From the NCBI GenBank assembly GCA_003667245.1, contig RCNN01000582.1:1-28695 (forward strand): a DNA stretch of 28,695 nucleotides. The letters are read 5' to 3'. Each line of letters opens with the position of its first letter. Position 1 is the stretch's first letter. The position numbers and the translations under genes are program-made. Below the pieces are notes generated by a model that did no database searches, was not told the DNA's origin, and worked only from the letters and a program-made list of their open reading frames with translations. Below, in pieces: positions 7,945-17,659 of this stretch. Source of the DNA: Heterostelium multicystogenum. Taxonomy: Eukaryota > Evosea > Eumycetozoa > Acytosteliales > Acytosteliaceae.

Positions 7945-8694
7945 TCACGATGCGGCTTGTTCCTCGGCTTTTTTTCGGCGCAGCGACTCGCCTTTCATCG
8001 TCAGTCGGTAGGCGTTGTGCACCAGGCGGTCGAGGATGGCATCGGCCAGGGTCGGGTCGTTGATCCAGCCGTGCCAGTGCTCGATGGGCAGTTGGCTCGT
8101 CAGGATGGTGGAGCGGCTGCCAGCGCGGTCGTCGATCACCTCCAGCAGGTCATGCCGGGCTCCTTCCTCCAGCGGGGCTAGCGCCCAGTCGTCCAGCACC
8201 AGGACGTCGACCTTTGCCAGCTGTTGCAGGGTACGGCCGAAGCTGCCGTCGCCATGAGCGATGCGCAGTTGTTCCAGCAGGCGCGGGGTGCGCAGGTACA
8301 GGGTGCTATAGCCCTGGCGGCAGGCCTGGTTGCCCAGGGCGCAGGCCAGCCAGGTTTTGCCGGCACCGGTCGGGCCGGTCAGCAGCAGGTTGTGCTGCTG
8401 GCGGATCCAGTCGCCACTGGCCAGGGTGGCGATCAGACGCTCGTCCAGGGCGCGTCCGGAGCGGCGGTCGAGATCTTCCAGGCAGGCGTTGGCGTACTTG
8501 AGCTTGGCCTTCTTGCGCAGCCGTACCAGGCGCTGGTTGTCACGCCAGGCCAGTTCGCGGTCGAGCAGTAGGCCGAGGCGTTCATCGAAGCTCAGGCTGT
8601 GGCTGGCCGGCAGCGTCCATTGCTCTTCCAGGGCGCGGGCCATGCCGTCCAGGCGTAGCTGGTGCAGTTGATTCAGGGTGTGTTGCGGCATCAT
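7945..8694 (-). CDS. istB: IS21-family helper ATPase IstB
   Basis: A 249-residue AAA+ ATPase that helps IstA choose and bind target DNA during IS21 transposition. The start is ATG 8694 ([17 protein letters not shown]) after CAGGAG. Walker A is [15 protein letters not shown] near residue 107 and Walker B is [11 protein letters not shown]. The ARTDE-like C-terminal part contains [15 protein letters not shown]. The N-terminal basic, helical region fits the IstA-binding part. The start lies inside the end of istA in another frame, which suggests coupled translation. It is intact and of normal family length. Confidence 0.93.
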   Translation of the reverse strand: MMPQHTLNQLHQLRLDGMARALEEQWTLPASHSLSFDERLGLLLDRELAWRDNQRLVRLRKKAKLKYANACLEDLDRRSGRALDERLIATLASGDWIRQQHNLLLTGPTGAGKTWLACALGNQACRQGYSTLYLRTPRLLEQLRIAHGDGSFGRTLQQLAKVDVLVLDDWALAPLEEGARHDLLEVIDDRAGSRSTILTSQLPIEHWHGWINDPTLADAILDRLVHNAYRLTMKGESLRRKKAEEQAAS

Positions 8695-10267
8695 CGAACA
8701 GCTCCTGTTGCGGGGGTTGGTAGTAGTCGGCGCCACGGACGTTCTCGTGGTCGCCGGGTAAGGTCGTTTCGGCGGCACGCTGGGGCAGCGGCTGTTGATC
8801 CAGGCCTTGCTGGAGCAGGTTGCGCACGCTGCGCCCGGTGAAGGCGCGCAGGTGTACGGCACGTTCGGCAGCGGCTTCCAGGCGTGCATTGCCATAGCGC
8901 CGGGCCAGCGAGAGCAGGCCGAGGCAGGCGCGGTAGCCCATCTCCGGGTGCGGCTTGTGGGTCAGTTGGTGATCGATCAGTTGGCGCGTGTAGGGGCCGA
9001 TCCGCTCGCCCCAGTCGAGCAGGCGTTGCGGCGTCCACTCACGATGCGCCTGGTGCGCTGCGGGCATGTGTTCGCGCTGGGTACTGTAAGCGCCGCGTCG
9101 CCCCAGCAGCAGGTGGCTGGCCACCCGCCGGTTGCCATGCAGCACTTCCAGGGTGTGTGCCGTCAGTCGCACGTCCACGTTCTGCCGGGCCAGGGCGGAG
9201 GGCACGCTGTAGAAGCTGCCATTGACCTCGATGTGGTAGTCGATGCTGACCTTGCAGCGCTTGAAGGTGGCGACCTCGTAGGGATGCACCGGCAGCGCTC
9301 GCAAGGCCGGGCGATCCAGACGCTCGAACCAGTCGCGCCGGCAGCCATCGAGCCGCTTGAACGGGCGCCGATTCAGATCCTCCAGCAGCTCGGCGATGGC
9401 CTGGTTAAGCGCATGCAGGCTGAAGAACTGCCGATGGCGCAGCCGCGCCATGATCCAGCGCTCGACCACCTGCACCGCCACCTCGGCCTTGGCCTTGTCC
9501 TGAGGCTTGCGTGGCCGTGCCGGCAGGATCACCGTCTGGTAATGACGCGCGCACTCCAGCGTGGCCCGGTTCAGGCCCGGCTCGTAGCGATCCGGCTGGG
9601 CGACCAGGGCGCGCGGATTGTCCGGCACAACCATTTCCGGCACGCCGCCAAAGTAGGTCAGAGCCTGGCCCAGCGAGGTCAGCCAGTCCACCTGGGTTTC
9701 GCCTGGCGTCGCGCAGGCATAGGTGTAATTCGAGGCGCCCAGGGCGGCGACGAAGATGTGCGCCCGGCGCACTTCGCCGGTGGCCGGGTCGACCACCGGC
9801 AGCGTCGGCCCGGCATAGTCGATGAATAGCTTCTCGCCCGCACGGTGCAGCTGACGCATCGAACGTTTGAGCGTCTGGGCGTAGCGCCGGTAGTGCTCGA
9901 CGAACTGGGTGTAGCGGTAGGTCGGCTGGCCCGCATGCGCGGCGAGATATTCCTCCCACAGCAGCTGCAAGGTCACGCCCTTGCGTCGCAACTCGCGGTG
10001 GATGCTCAGCACATCGGGCAGCACTCGCTCACCGCGCGGCTTGTTCGTCGACGTCGGTGCAAACAAGGCGGCCGCCAGCGCGGCCTCGTCCATGGCCACC
10101 AGCGCCGGCCAGTCCAGCCCGGCCACCCGCGCCGCCGCGATGTACTTGCTAACCACGCCCTTGGACAGCTGCAAGGCACGGGCAATCTTCTCGTGGGACA
10201 AGCCGGCCTCAAACTTGAGGCGCAGACATTCTTTGATGTTTCGCATGGCTACTCGCGGCGCCGCCAT
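8582..10267 (-). CDS. istA: IS21-family transposase IstA
   Basis: A 561-residue DDE transposase. The N-terminal helix-turn-helix ([19 protein letters not shown]) recognises the terminal repeats. The catalytic core shows [17 protein letters not shown] and [10 protein letters not shown], supplying the two Asp and one Glu. The C-terminal domain follows, with NVRGADYYQ where many family members end. The frame continues for about 40 more residues over the start of istB, giving a 113-base overlap. The start at 10267 has GAGGAAG just upstream; an alternative is the ATG at 10246 ([12 protein letters not shown]). The frame is intact, unlike the neighbouring plasmid genes. Confidence 0.93.
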   Translation of the reverse strand: MAAPRVAMRNIKECLRLKFEAGLSHEKIARALQLSKGVVSKYIAAARVAGLDWPALVAMDEAALAAALFAPTSTNKPRGERVLPDVLSIHRELRRKGVTLQLLWEEYLAAHAGQPTYRYTQFVEHYRRYAQTLKRSMRQLHRAGEKLFIDYAGPTLPVVDPATGEVRRAHIFVAALGASNYTYACATPGETQVDWLTSLGQALTYFGGVPEMVVPDNPRALVAQPDRYEPGLNRATLECARHYQTVILPARPRKPQDKAKAEVAVQVVERWIMARLRHRQFFSLHALNQAIAELLEDLNRRPFKRLDGCRRDWFERLDRPALRALPVHPYEVATFKRCKVSIDYHIEVNGSFYSVPSALARQNVDVRLTAHTLEVLHGNRRVASHLLLGRRGAYSTQREHMPAAHQAHREWTPQRLLDWGERIGPYTRQLIDHQLTHKPHPEMGYRACLGLLSLARRYGNARLEAAAERAVHLRAFTGRSVRNLLQQGLDQQPLPQRAAETTLPGDHENVRGADYYQPPQQELFDDAATHPESTAPATPGRHGPRPGRAMDAAGQPQPELR

Positions 10268-10399
10268 CTTCCTCTCCCGAAATCGGTCGAGGATGGCGGC
10301 GCATCAGGTCATGCGCAACGAAGGGGAAGGCTTTCGCTAAGTCGTGACCGGCGATTTCGGTAAGCCGTGACCACCTGTTTCGGAACAGGCGGAGAATCG

Positions 10400-10492
10400 G
10401 TCACGTTGCTACCGAAATGAGCGGTCACGCGTTAGCGAAATGAGCGGTCACGATCAACCGAAACGGCCGGTCACGGTGCTCCGAAATCCGCA
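10400..10492. repeat. IS21 right end with four tandem terminal-repeat units
   Basis: On the minus strand four units of 21-23 bases follow each other: TTTCGGAGCACCGTGACCG, TTTCGGTTGATCGTGACCG, TTTCGCTAACGCGTGACCG and TTTCGGTAGCAACGTGACCG. The left end has only two. A palindrome CCTGTT-TCGG-AACAGG (10374-10389) lies just inside. Confidence 0.8.
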
Positions 10493-10498
10493 CTTGGG
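10493..10498. repeat. Target site duplication, right copy
   Basis: CTTGGG directly follows the terminal CCGCA of the element and matches 7846-7851. Confidence 0.85.
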
Positions 10499-10999
10499 AT
10501 GGCGTGCATCGAGATAACCAGGACGAGTAACGCCAGAGCAAACCCCTGCAATGAGCCAGTACCCAAGTCGACGATCGCGGTAACAGAACCGGTGGCCACA
10601 GCGCCGATCCAGACAACCAACGGCACCAATCCCTGGTCGGGAAGGCTCTGATCGTATGATGTGCCAAGGGAGATAACGGCGATTGCGCCCCCGGCCAACA
10701 AGGGCGCTATGCCCTGAACAAGGAGACCAATCGAGTTGCGCAGAGAAAACGGGCTGTAGGAAAACTCGACGTAGCCCAGCTGCCCAGTGATTGCATCCGG
10801 TGCGAATAGAGCAAGCTTCCTGATTCGCAGGCCGAAGAGCAGGCATGCCAATCGCGTGCGCCATTTCATGTACAGGCCCGCCGATGATTCCAGTGTTCCG
10901 ATAGACGATCCACGTCTTTACCGAAAACTGTGACACCAGCTTACCCCAGACAAAAATCGCGCCGGCCGGCACCAGTAAAAGCGCGAGATAGAGGTAGAT

Positions 11000-12466
11000 C
11001 ATGCGCGCTGCCCGCTGCTGCTTCCATCTCCCGCTTGGCCTCAGCGTGACTTTTTGGATCACGACCTGGGTGATGCTGTTGATCACCAACACCTTCTTTG
11101 CTCTTGTGGCTGCGACATAGAGCAAATTCAACTCATCAACCCGCTGATCAGGGGTGATCTTCTCTTCGTCGAAGATGTCTGGGAAATCTTCTTCCAAGAC
11201 AACCACATCCCACTCCAGCCCCTTCGAGCGGTGGCAGGTGCTCACAATCACATCTGCATCAAGAGGATCATCCGTTGAGTTGCGGCGTAGCGCCGAGATC
11301 AACTTCGGAATGTCGTTGTGCTCCTTGAGTATCCTGAGCATCCGATTCATCTCGGCATCCTTCGACTCCTCTGCCGCTTCGGCAAACCCTCCAAAGTCGC
11401 TGAACTGCCCGAAAAGGCGCTTGTTGCGGATCTCATCCTTGCGGCCGACCTTCAGATGGTAAACATCCTCGAGGTCGGAGATTTGGTATGCCTCAATCCC
11501 CCCGTTCCAGTAGACAACTTGGCCGTCAGATACAGCATCAATGGCCGTCATGATCACGCCGATCACCGTGCGGTTGAGCACGGTGTAGTGGTTACATCCA
11601 GAGGGCAGCGATGTCGTCACTTTGTCGCCGGGCACCAAACCCAACCAGGGGACGTGTTTCCCCTTGCTGTTTGAGGATCGCATTGGCTACGCCGGCAATC
11701 ATCGGCCCGAACCGGAACGAGTTGGTCAAGAACATCGACGCCGCGCCCTGCACAATCTGCGTATCAAGTGCGTTCTCAGCCCCTCGCCAACGGTAGATTT
11801 GCTGCCATTTTGTCGCCGACAAATATCTTCCTCGCCTTCTGACCAGCGACCAGGGAGGCAGTTACGGGGTTACTGTCCTGCGCCTCATCGAAAAGGATCA
11901 CGTCATACGGCAGCTGGGGATTACTGAGCTGGAAGAGCTTCAGGTATGCGTCATGCTGGCAGGGGAATTTGCTCTCGGTATCGATCATCTCGTCCCAGAG
12001 TTTCTGGGCAGAATTTATCGTCCGGTCGAGTGATCGGCTCCGTGCTCCGCTGCCTCTTCCTCGCTGAGCGCAAGCAAAATAATGCGCCTCACTGATTTCT
12101 TCGTCAGCGCTCGAAAGGTAGGCATTGAGCACAGCGATAGCGTCTCGAACATCTCCCCAGTTCCGTGTTTTGAGGAGCCCGGCAGCATCCGTCAGACGGA
12201 TGTTCCCGAGCTTGTGCTGATAGTGTCGGCCAAACTGCGGCCAGGCCAACTGGTGGGATGTCTTGCACACTACGTTTTCGGAAACTTCTCCGCGCCTTTC
12301 ATCCCGGATAGCGCGGTTGTACGCCAGATAGAGCATGCGCAAGTGGCTGTGATGGTTGGCGTAGGCAAACAAGCGTTGTCGTCTTGCCGCACCCGGCATA
12401 GGCCTTCACCACCAGATGGTCACCTTGGTATTCGATGATGGGGAGCTGTTCTGCGGTCGACTTCAT
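11000..12466 (-). pseudogene. UvrD-type SF1 DNA helicase, several frameshifts
   Basis: Implied protein of about 480 residues, shorter than UvrD/PcrA and nearer to FBH1-like or small phage helicases. The start is ATG 12466 (MKSTAEQLPIIEYQG), eight bases after GGAG. Motifs in order: Walker A AYAGCGKTTTL, LYLAYNRAIRDE, Walker B DVILFDEAQDSNP, FVGDK joining to WQQIYRWRGA, LTNSFRFGPMIAGVANAI, VIVSTCHRSKGLEWD and LNLLYVAATRAKK. These are all the core SF1A motifs for ATP-driven unwinding. Frames change near 12390, 11800 and 11650. The end is not clear: no stop is seen before the frame runs into the start of the next gene at 11002, so the genes probably overlap or a further indel hides the stop. Confidence 0.8.
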
Positions 12467-12519
12467 TGAGGCGACTCCATTCTTTTTTGCACATTTGCCG
12501 CCGTAGACAGACAGCGCTG

Positions 12520-12924
12520 CTAAGCACCAGAACGAAAACACACGGCATCAATCAGGTCGCCCATTGGGAGATGGCGAACAACCAGGGCTACCGGCTCTGT
12601 CACCACCAGGAACGTCGCATACCCTGCAACGGCATGCATTCCGAAGGTGCGTAAGGCTGCTGCTGCTATGAGGAGGGGAAATAGTGTGTAAAGCGCCAAG
12701 CTATGCGTGGAGCTGGAGCTGGAGCTCGGGGCGAGGTGGGTACAGGCGACGACCATGCCAACCGCTACTGCCATCAAGCCGGCAGCGTGACGACTGGACA
12801 TCGAGCGCAGCTCTTCGCCGCTGTGCCTGAACGTCAGAATCATGACCGCGTGCGAGCCGATGCCTGCCAGGTAGTCAATGAGTGGTGATCGGCATATCGC
12901 CGGAAGATATTTTTCGCTGGGCAT
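12520..12924 (-). CDS. Small membrane protein (134 aa)
   Basis: The family is not recognised. The start is ATG 12924 (MPSEKYLPAICRSPLIDY), six bases after AAGGAG, which is the best binding site in the area. Four hydrophobic stretches are visible (YLAGIGSHAVMILTF, AAGLMAVAVGMVVAC, LALYTLFPLLIAAAA, GYATFLVVTEPVALVV), with a Ser-rich run between the second and third, so three or four membrane helices are likely. It precedes the UvrD-type helicase by 53 bases on the same strand, and the downstream operon also holds the HEMAH membrane protein. Confidence 0.65.
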   Translation of the reverse strand: MPSEKYLPAICRSPLIDYLAGIGSHAVMILTFRHSGEELRSMSSRHAAGLMAVAVGMVVACTHLAPSSSSSSTHSLALYTLFPLLIAAAALRTFGMHAVAGYATFLVVTEPVALVVRHLPMGDLIDAVCFRSGA

Positions 12925-13013
12925 GTGAGTCTCCTTAGGTGAGGAGATCGTTTCATGCAGGTCGCGGGGAAAGGTCTGGTTTCGGGCGGTTTTTTGGTCT
13001 GAATTACGCAGAC

Positions 13014-13034
13014 GCCGCCCTAGATCGGGGCGGC
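13014..13034. repeat. Hairpin upstream of tnpB
   Basis: The arms GCCGCCC and GGGGCGGC with a six-base loop lie 57 bases before the tnpB start. It could belong to the left end of the element, since IS200/IS605-type ends carry subterminal hairpins, but the exact left boundary is not visible. Confidence 0.35.
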
Positions 13035-13090
13035 CGGAGAATAGCGATGGCTCACCTTGGGTTATTCCAGAGCTATGGCACGCTGCCGAC

Positions 13091-14149
13091 ATGAAGCACA
13101 CCAAGACCCTCCAGGTTCGCGTTCGAGACAAACACACTCAGCTGCTGCGCCAGATGGCCCGGCAGGTGAATTTCGTCTGGAACTACCTGAACGAACTCAG
13201 CCATCGCTCGATCCGTGAGCGCGGGGTCTTTCTGTCGGCCTACGACTTAGATCGCTATACCCAGGGCGCAAGCAAGGAACTGGGCCTGCACTCGCAGACA
13301 TTGCAGGAAGTGTCGCGGGAATACGCCACGCGCCGCCGGCAGTTCAAGAAGGCCCGGCTGAGCTGGCGTAAATCGATCGGTGTTCGCCGCTCGCTCGGCT
13401 GGATTCCGTTCAAATCCGGCGCAGCGAGCTGGAAGAACGGCCAGGTGTTCCACAATGGCAGATGCTTCAAGGTCTGGGACAGCTACGGGCTGGGCCAGTA
13501 CCGCCTCCGCTCCGGCAGCTTCAGCGAAGACGCCCGAGGCCGCTGGTATTTCAATGTGGTCGTCGAGCTGGAGACCCAGCTATCGACGGGGCAAGGGGTA
13601 GTAGGCATCGACCTGGGCCTGAAGGACGTGGCCACCTGTAGCGACGGGCAGCGGCTGGAGAATGGCCGTTTCTACCGCGACCTGGAGCCCAAGCTGGCCA
13701 GCGCCCAGCGTGCTGGCAAGAAAGCTCGGGTGCGGGCAATCCACGCCAAGATAGCCAACCGGCGCAAGGATGCCTTACACAAATTCAGCCGCTCGCTGGT
13801 CGAGCGCTGCAACACGATCATCGTGGGCGATGTCAGCTCGCAGAAACTCGTCAAAACCAAGATGGCCAAGTCGGTGCTCGATGCCGGCTGGGGTCAACTG
13901 AAAACAATGCTGGCCTACAAATGCGCGCACGCAGGCATCGTCTTCAGGGTCGTGAACGAGGCGTACACCACCCAAACCTGTAGCTGTTGCGGTGCATTGC
14001 CCGCCAGCAGGCCGAGAGGTATCGCAGGGCTTGGAATAAGGGAATGGATCTGTGAGTGCGGTGTCACTCACGACCGCGACGTGAACGCGGCCAGGAACAT
14101 TCTCGCGCTCGGGCATGAGCGTCCTGGAGAGGGAATCCCCGGCGTTTAA
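13091..14149 (+). CDS. tnpB: TnpB / IS1341-type OrfB, RNA-guided nuclease family
   Basis: A 352-residue TnpB-family protein, intact. An N-terminal OrfB helix-turn-helix region (MARQVNFVWNYLNELSHRS) is followed by the RuvC-like core: GIDLGLKD with D174, then IIVGDVSSQKL where the usual catalytic Glu is replaced by Gly246 next to D247. A zinc ribbon follows (C297, C300, C321, C323), and the last acidic motif is HDRDVNAARNIL with D330. A glutamate in VNEAYTTQT (E290) may substitute. No tnpA is nearby, so this is an orphan TnpB element. It lies on the plus strand against the surrounding minus-strand operon. Like the IS21 genes, it has no frameshift. Confidence 0.9.
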   Translation: MKHTKTLQVRVRDKHTQLLRQMARQVNFVWNYLNELSHRSIRERGVFLSAYDLDRYTQGASKELGLHSQTLQEVSREYATRRRQFKKARLSWRKSIGVRRSLGWIPFKSGAASWKNGQVFHNGRCFKVWDSYGLGQYRLRSGSFSEDARGRWYFNVVVELETQLSTGQGVVGIDLGLKDVATCSDGQRLENGRFYRDLEPKLASAQRAGKKARVRAIHAKIANRRKDALHKFSRSLVERCNTIIVGDVSSQKLVKTKMAKSVLDAGWGQLKTMLAYKCAHAGIVFRVVNEAYTTQTCSCCGALPASRPRGIAGLGIREWICECGVTHDRDVNAARNILALGHERPGEGIPGV

Positions 14150-14167
14150 GCCGGGGGAGGATGTCAA
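14130..14167 (+). ncRNA. Right end and likely end of the TnpB guide RNA scaffold
   Basis: The hairpin CCCCGGC-gttta-GCCGGGG overlaps the tnpB stop and is followed by GGAGGATGTCAA. This is the typical right end of IS605/IS1341-type elements, where the guide RNA overlaps the end of tnpB. The guide would then be the flanking sequence from about 14168. The RNA itself is inferred. Confidence 0.6.
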
Positions 14168-14253
14168 TCCTTGGTTGTTGAAAAATCGCATGGGTGTTAA
14201 GTTCCCAGCTGAAAGCAGTGAAACATGGCTCTAGATAATCCCAAGCCACCGGC

Positions 14254-15750
14254 TCACCCGAATCGGCGTTTGCTTTTGGCGCGACGGACGTTATAGCCCT
14301 TCACCCAGCTTTTCATGTCTTCGCTCGGTGGTTTGGGTTGCACGGTACCGATCCATGCGCGATCTGGCAGCTCTTTCATGTATGCCTGGTATGCGTACTG
14401 AGCCCCACCCGTCTTTCTTGCCGTCTCACGGGCGACCCAAGCAGCTCGCAGAAAGTGTGCTGTTTACTGGTCGGCCCGAGCACTTTGCGTCGATCGTCTA
14501 GCTTCACCAGTTTTGCCGGTGGCCACCGCCACCCCATCCGGTATTACGATTTCGTTGCCACACTTCGGACAGAGCAATCCGCTGAAAACAAAGCTGCACT
14601 TCGGACATGGCTTGGTTTTTTCTCCTGATCGCCTTTGTCCTGCGGGCGGCGGTCAAGACGCTCCCCTTCCCCATTGTCCATGGCGTCGGGCACCTCGTCC
14701 GTTGGCTTCCCGTTAAGCAAGAGGTTCCCGGAGTGGTCAATGATAATGCAGTCGATTTTTCCAGTTTCAGGCGAGAGTCGCAGCCCGCGGCCAATCATCT
14801 GGTAGTGAAGCATCAGGGACTTGGTAGGCCGCGCTATCACGAGGCAACTGGTCGAGGGGTCATCAAACCCCTTGATCAGCATAGCCACTGAGACCAAGAC
14901 CCTTATCTTGCCCGCCTTGTACTGGCGCAAGATCTCCTCGGTCTCATGCGGCGGCATATAGCCATCGATATGAGCTGCGGCAACCCCAGCTTTTAAAAAC
15001 TCAGCAGCGAGCTTCTTGGAATGCTGGACGTTGCAGGCGAAAACCATTGTTTTGCGGTTTTACCCAGTTCTTTCCAGTGCGTTACCACGTCACCAAGCAG
15101 CTTGGCGTCACCCATGACCGTGGCAAGCTCGTCCCCTCGATCCAGTCACCATTCGGCTTCGTGCTCACCCCCTTCAGCGAAGGCACGGAGGGCGGCGTAG
15201 CACTGTGTAGGGACAAGGAAACCTTGGTCTGTCAGCTCGGAAAGGGGGAGATGCAGTTGACCAGTCTGTCAAAGATGCGGCCCAGGCCTCGCCGCCATGG
15301 GGTTAGCACTGAGCCCAATAACTGGCACCTTGTTCCGCCGGGCACCACGTGATCAGCTCAATGTGGGGCTTCGTGGATGACATGCGCCTCGTCAATGAGA
15401 ACAAAGGTGTGGTTTGTGGTGGTTGAGCATGTAATCCAGTCGCGGACGCAAGCTCTGGATCGTTGCGACCTGGATGGGCTTTCGGTAGTCAGTGCAGGGA
15501 TGGTCTGACTGAATTGCACCGGCGACCAAACCATCTTTGTGGAACCGCTCAAGCGTCTGATCGAGCAGCTCACGCTGTCGACGATGAACCAGGCCCTCCG
15601 GTTCTTCGCCTGCGCACCGGCAATGATGTGCTTGGCCACCTCTGTCTTACCGGAGCCCGTAGGACTCATCAGCATCTGAATGATCGCGCCAAGGCTTATG
15701 CCCTTGCGGAGTTCAAAATCCTGCTGTTGTTGGTAGGGTCGGAGCTGCAT
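14254..15750 (-). pseudogene. RadD-like SF2 DNA helicase, several frameshifts
   Basis: Implied protein of about 495 residues. The start is ATG 15750 (MQLRPYQQQQDFELRKG). Motifs in order: Walker A MSPTGSGKTEVAK, DEAH box FVLIDEAHVIHE, IGLSAN near 15330, then the second RecA domain with TMVFACNVQHSKK, VLVSVAMLIKGFDDP and MIGRGLRLSPETG. The arrangement and the phrase IIIDHSGN match RadD/YejH. Next is a Cys-rich zinc-binding segment (CPKCSFVFSGLLCPKCGNE, in another frame) and a basic C-terminus ending …RAKSKRRFG at TGA 14254. RadD family proteins act in DNA damage processing. Frames change near 15660, 15350-15050, 14620 and 14480. It heads the minus-strand operon. Confidence 0.75.
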
Positions 15751-16009
15751 CGAGGTTTCCCGCTGTAAGAACTACAGGTAGGAAACCATCGCTTCGAAAT
15801 AACCCAAGCCAGGTGCTCGATCCGTGGAATGGAGACGCAACAGAGCGCAGCCTGATTGAGACGGATATTTTTTCCTGCCAATGCGCCGATGCAGGCTCTT
15901 CCTGATGCTCGCATCTCGACTTGGGTTTTCCGGCCGGCGTGCAACTGTGTTCGACATTGCCTGAGCTTTCGCACAGGCGTCGACGCAGGCCAAGAGATAG
16001 GAGTCGTAG

Positions 16010-16485
16010 ATGGATGACGTAGGGAAAGGCGCGCGCTCGCAAGTTGCTGAGTCGCTGCGGGATGCAAGCTGGGTTATCGATAATGACGCAGCCGGCGCAC
16101 GAAATGCCGTTGGATTCTGGCTGTACTCATACAACCTGGTTGCTGGGCCCCGACTCGTTGGCCAGCTGACGCTGGACGGCTATCGAGCAATGCAGGCGGC
16201 GAGGATCTGAAGAATCTTGACGGACTTCAGCCCGCTGATGTTCTCGGCGCAACCCTCAGCGCCTATGACGCTCTGCCCGAGCGGAGCCGCAATGCAGGGG
16301 AGTCGCAAACCGTCATATCAGCACTGTCGCTATACGCCAGTTCAACTATGACCTGGCAGGCGCTGCCGCCTCTCAAAAACTGGAGCGCACCAACACTTCA
16401 TGGTGTTCGATTGGCTCACGGCTTCCGGCAAGAGGATTTTTCGCCGCCCGCCCGCTGCAAATCACCGGTTCCGTCTCGCTCCTGA
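16010..16485 (+). pseudogene. Unknown protein (about 158 aa), one frameshift
   Basis: The start is ATG 16010 (MDDVGKGARSQVAESLRD), six bases after TAGGAG. The first frame ends in TGA at 16208; one or two bases out of phase the reading continues GEDLKNLDGLQPADVLG and goes on to TGA 16483. The early part (AVGFWLYSYNLVAGPRLVG) is aromatic and may be weakly membrane associated. No family is recognised. It is divergent from the RadD-like gene; the 259-base gap between them (15751-16009) must hold both promoters, but I could not place them. Confidence 0.5.
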
Positions 16486-16584
16486 AATCCTGACCGACTT
16501 CAGTAAGCAAGTGCTCACCCCATTTGTTCGAAAACACCCCCACGGAAACGCCTTACTAACCCCAAAACTACAGGGACTTTGCTC

Positions 16585-17595
16585 ATGCCAATCCGTCACA
16601 TCATCGTTCATCAGATCGACAAAAAACCTGATGGTACTCCAGCCGTCCTGCACGCCCGCGACAGCGAGCTGGGTGTGTCGCCACCCATCGACAACATGCT
16701 CGCCGATCTAAACGAGAGCTACAACGCCAAGCAGGGCAAGGCCTGGGGGCTCTTCCATGCGGAGTCCGGCGCTTATCCCTTCAGCCGATGGCTGAAGGAG
16801 TACATCGAGGGCGGCCAGGACTTCACATCTTTCACTCACGCAGCCGTAGAGCACCTGCAAAAGCTGATGGAAGAATCGAACCTCTCCACCGGCGGGCCAC
16901 GTCCTGTTCGCCCACTATCAGCAAGGCATGACCGACTACATGGCCATCGCCCTGCTGCACCACAGCGACGGCGTGGCGGTGACCGACGCCCTGGACGTGA
17001 CCCCAGCCAAGCACCTGGATCTCGGCCAACTGCCACCTGGCAGCGCGCATCAACATCAGCGAGTGGCAGAACAACAAGCAGTCCAAACAGTACATTTCGT
17101 TCATCAAGGGCAAGAACGGTCGAAAGGTCTCCGACTACTTCCGTGATTTCATCGGTTGCCAGGAGGGTGTAGACGCCCCCGGTGAAACCCGCACCTTGCT
17201 CAAGGCATTCAGCGATTTCGTCGAGAGCGAGGATCTGCCCGAGGAGGAGCAGGCGCGGGAGAAGACCCAATACTCTGGTTGGCTACGCGACCAGCCAGGC
17301 GAAGTTGGGCGAGCCGATGACGCTGGAGGAGCTGTCCGGGCTGATCGAGAAGATCACCAAAGGCGTTCTACGATCACATCCGCAAACCGCGACTATGGGC
17401 TGTCGCCTGAGATTTCCAGCGGATAAACGCACCCTCAACCAATTCCGCCGCTTCACCGGCCGCGCCGAAGGTCTGTCGATCAGCTTCGAGGCCCACCTGC
17501 TGGGCTCCAAGATCGACTACGACGAGAATGCCGGCACGCTGACTATTTCGCAATCTTACCCACTCAGTTGCGTGATCAACTCAAGCGCGGCTTAA
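16585..17595 (+). pseudogene. yejK: Nucleoid-associated protein YejK/NdpA, many frameshifts
   Basis: Implied protein of about 335 residues, the normal family length. The start is ATG 16585 ([17 protein letters not shown]). Conserved stretches in order are [109 protein letters not shown] and [16 protein letters not shown], spread over all three frames. YejK binds DNA and the nucleoid; plasmid copies are known. Breaks lie near 16905, 17035 and 17268 and at about four places in 17345-17415. Most are one extra or missing base in runs of two to four identical bases, which looks like sequence error. Confidence 0.88.
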
Positions 17596-17602
17596 AAAAA
17601 TG

Positions 17603-17622
17603 CCCGTCCATCTCTGGACGGG
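17603..17622 (-). terminator. Terminator between yejK and sppA
   Basis: CCCGTCC-atctct-GGACGGG. On the minus strand it is followed by CATTTTTTT, so it ends the sppA-like transcript well; on the plus strand it may also slow yejK transcription. Confidence 0.75.
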
Positions 17623-17659
17623 GCAGATACTGCTTTAGCCGGCCGGGTCCTGCTGGGCT

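Larger units (their letters stand above)
7852..10492 (-). mobile_element. IS21-family insertion sequence (2641 bp, intact)
   Basis: The ends are TGCGGATTTCGG and CCGAAATCCGCA, terminal inverted repeats beginning TG and ending CA as in IS21. The element carries istA and istB on the minus strand, both intact, with several internal terminal-repeat copies at each end and a 6-bp target duplication. It is inserted in the HEMAH membrane-protein gene. Its GC content looks higher than that of the surrounding genes. The intact ends, genes and duplication indicate a recent insertion. Confidence 0.95.
7551..11002 (-). pseudogene. HEMAH-motif membrane protein split by an IS21-family element
   Basis: Without the insertion the gene encodes about 267 residues. 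The start is GTG/ATG-type ATG 11002 (MIYLYLALLLVPAG). Early in the protein is GGPVHEMAHA, an HExxH motif at the end of a hydrophobic segment, as in M50-type membrane metallopeptidases. Several hydrophobic segments follow (IGLLVQGIAPLLAGG, FALALLVLVISM, FGGLIFLLQMI, VASLVLILLPAFFF). The second acidic zinc ligand of M50 enzymes is not obvious, so peptidase activity is uncertain. An extra base near 10855 shifts the frame. Across the insertion the reading frame rejoins exactly (…SMHAIPS to TADTALGLKG) when one CTTGGG copy is removed. Confidence 0.65.

Noticed and set aside
8795..9829. Long open frame (344 codons) on the plus strand
   Set aside because: It lies opposite istA in GC-rich DNA, where antisense frames stay open by chance, and istA has clear family motifs.
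10374..10389. CCTGTT-TCGG-AACAGG palindrome as a separate operator
   Set aside because: It lies inside the IS21 right end and is best treated as part of the element.
15696..16134. Minus-strand open frames upstream of the RadD-like gene
   Set aside because: They overlap the start of the plus-strand gene at 16010, which has a good TAGGAG, and lack a binding site of their own.
16585..17595. Programmed ribosomal frameshifting in yejK and others
   Set aside because: There are far too many shifts, in both directions and at varying sites, without slippery heptamers plus structures; relatives are single-frame genes.
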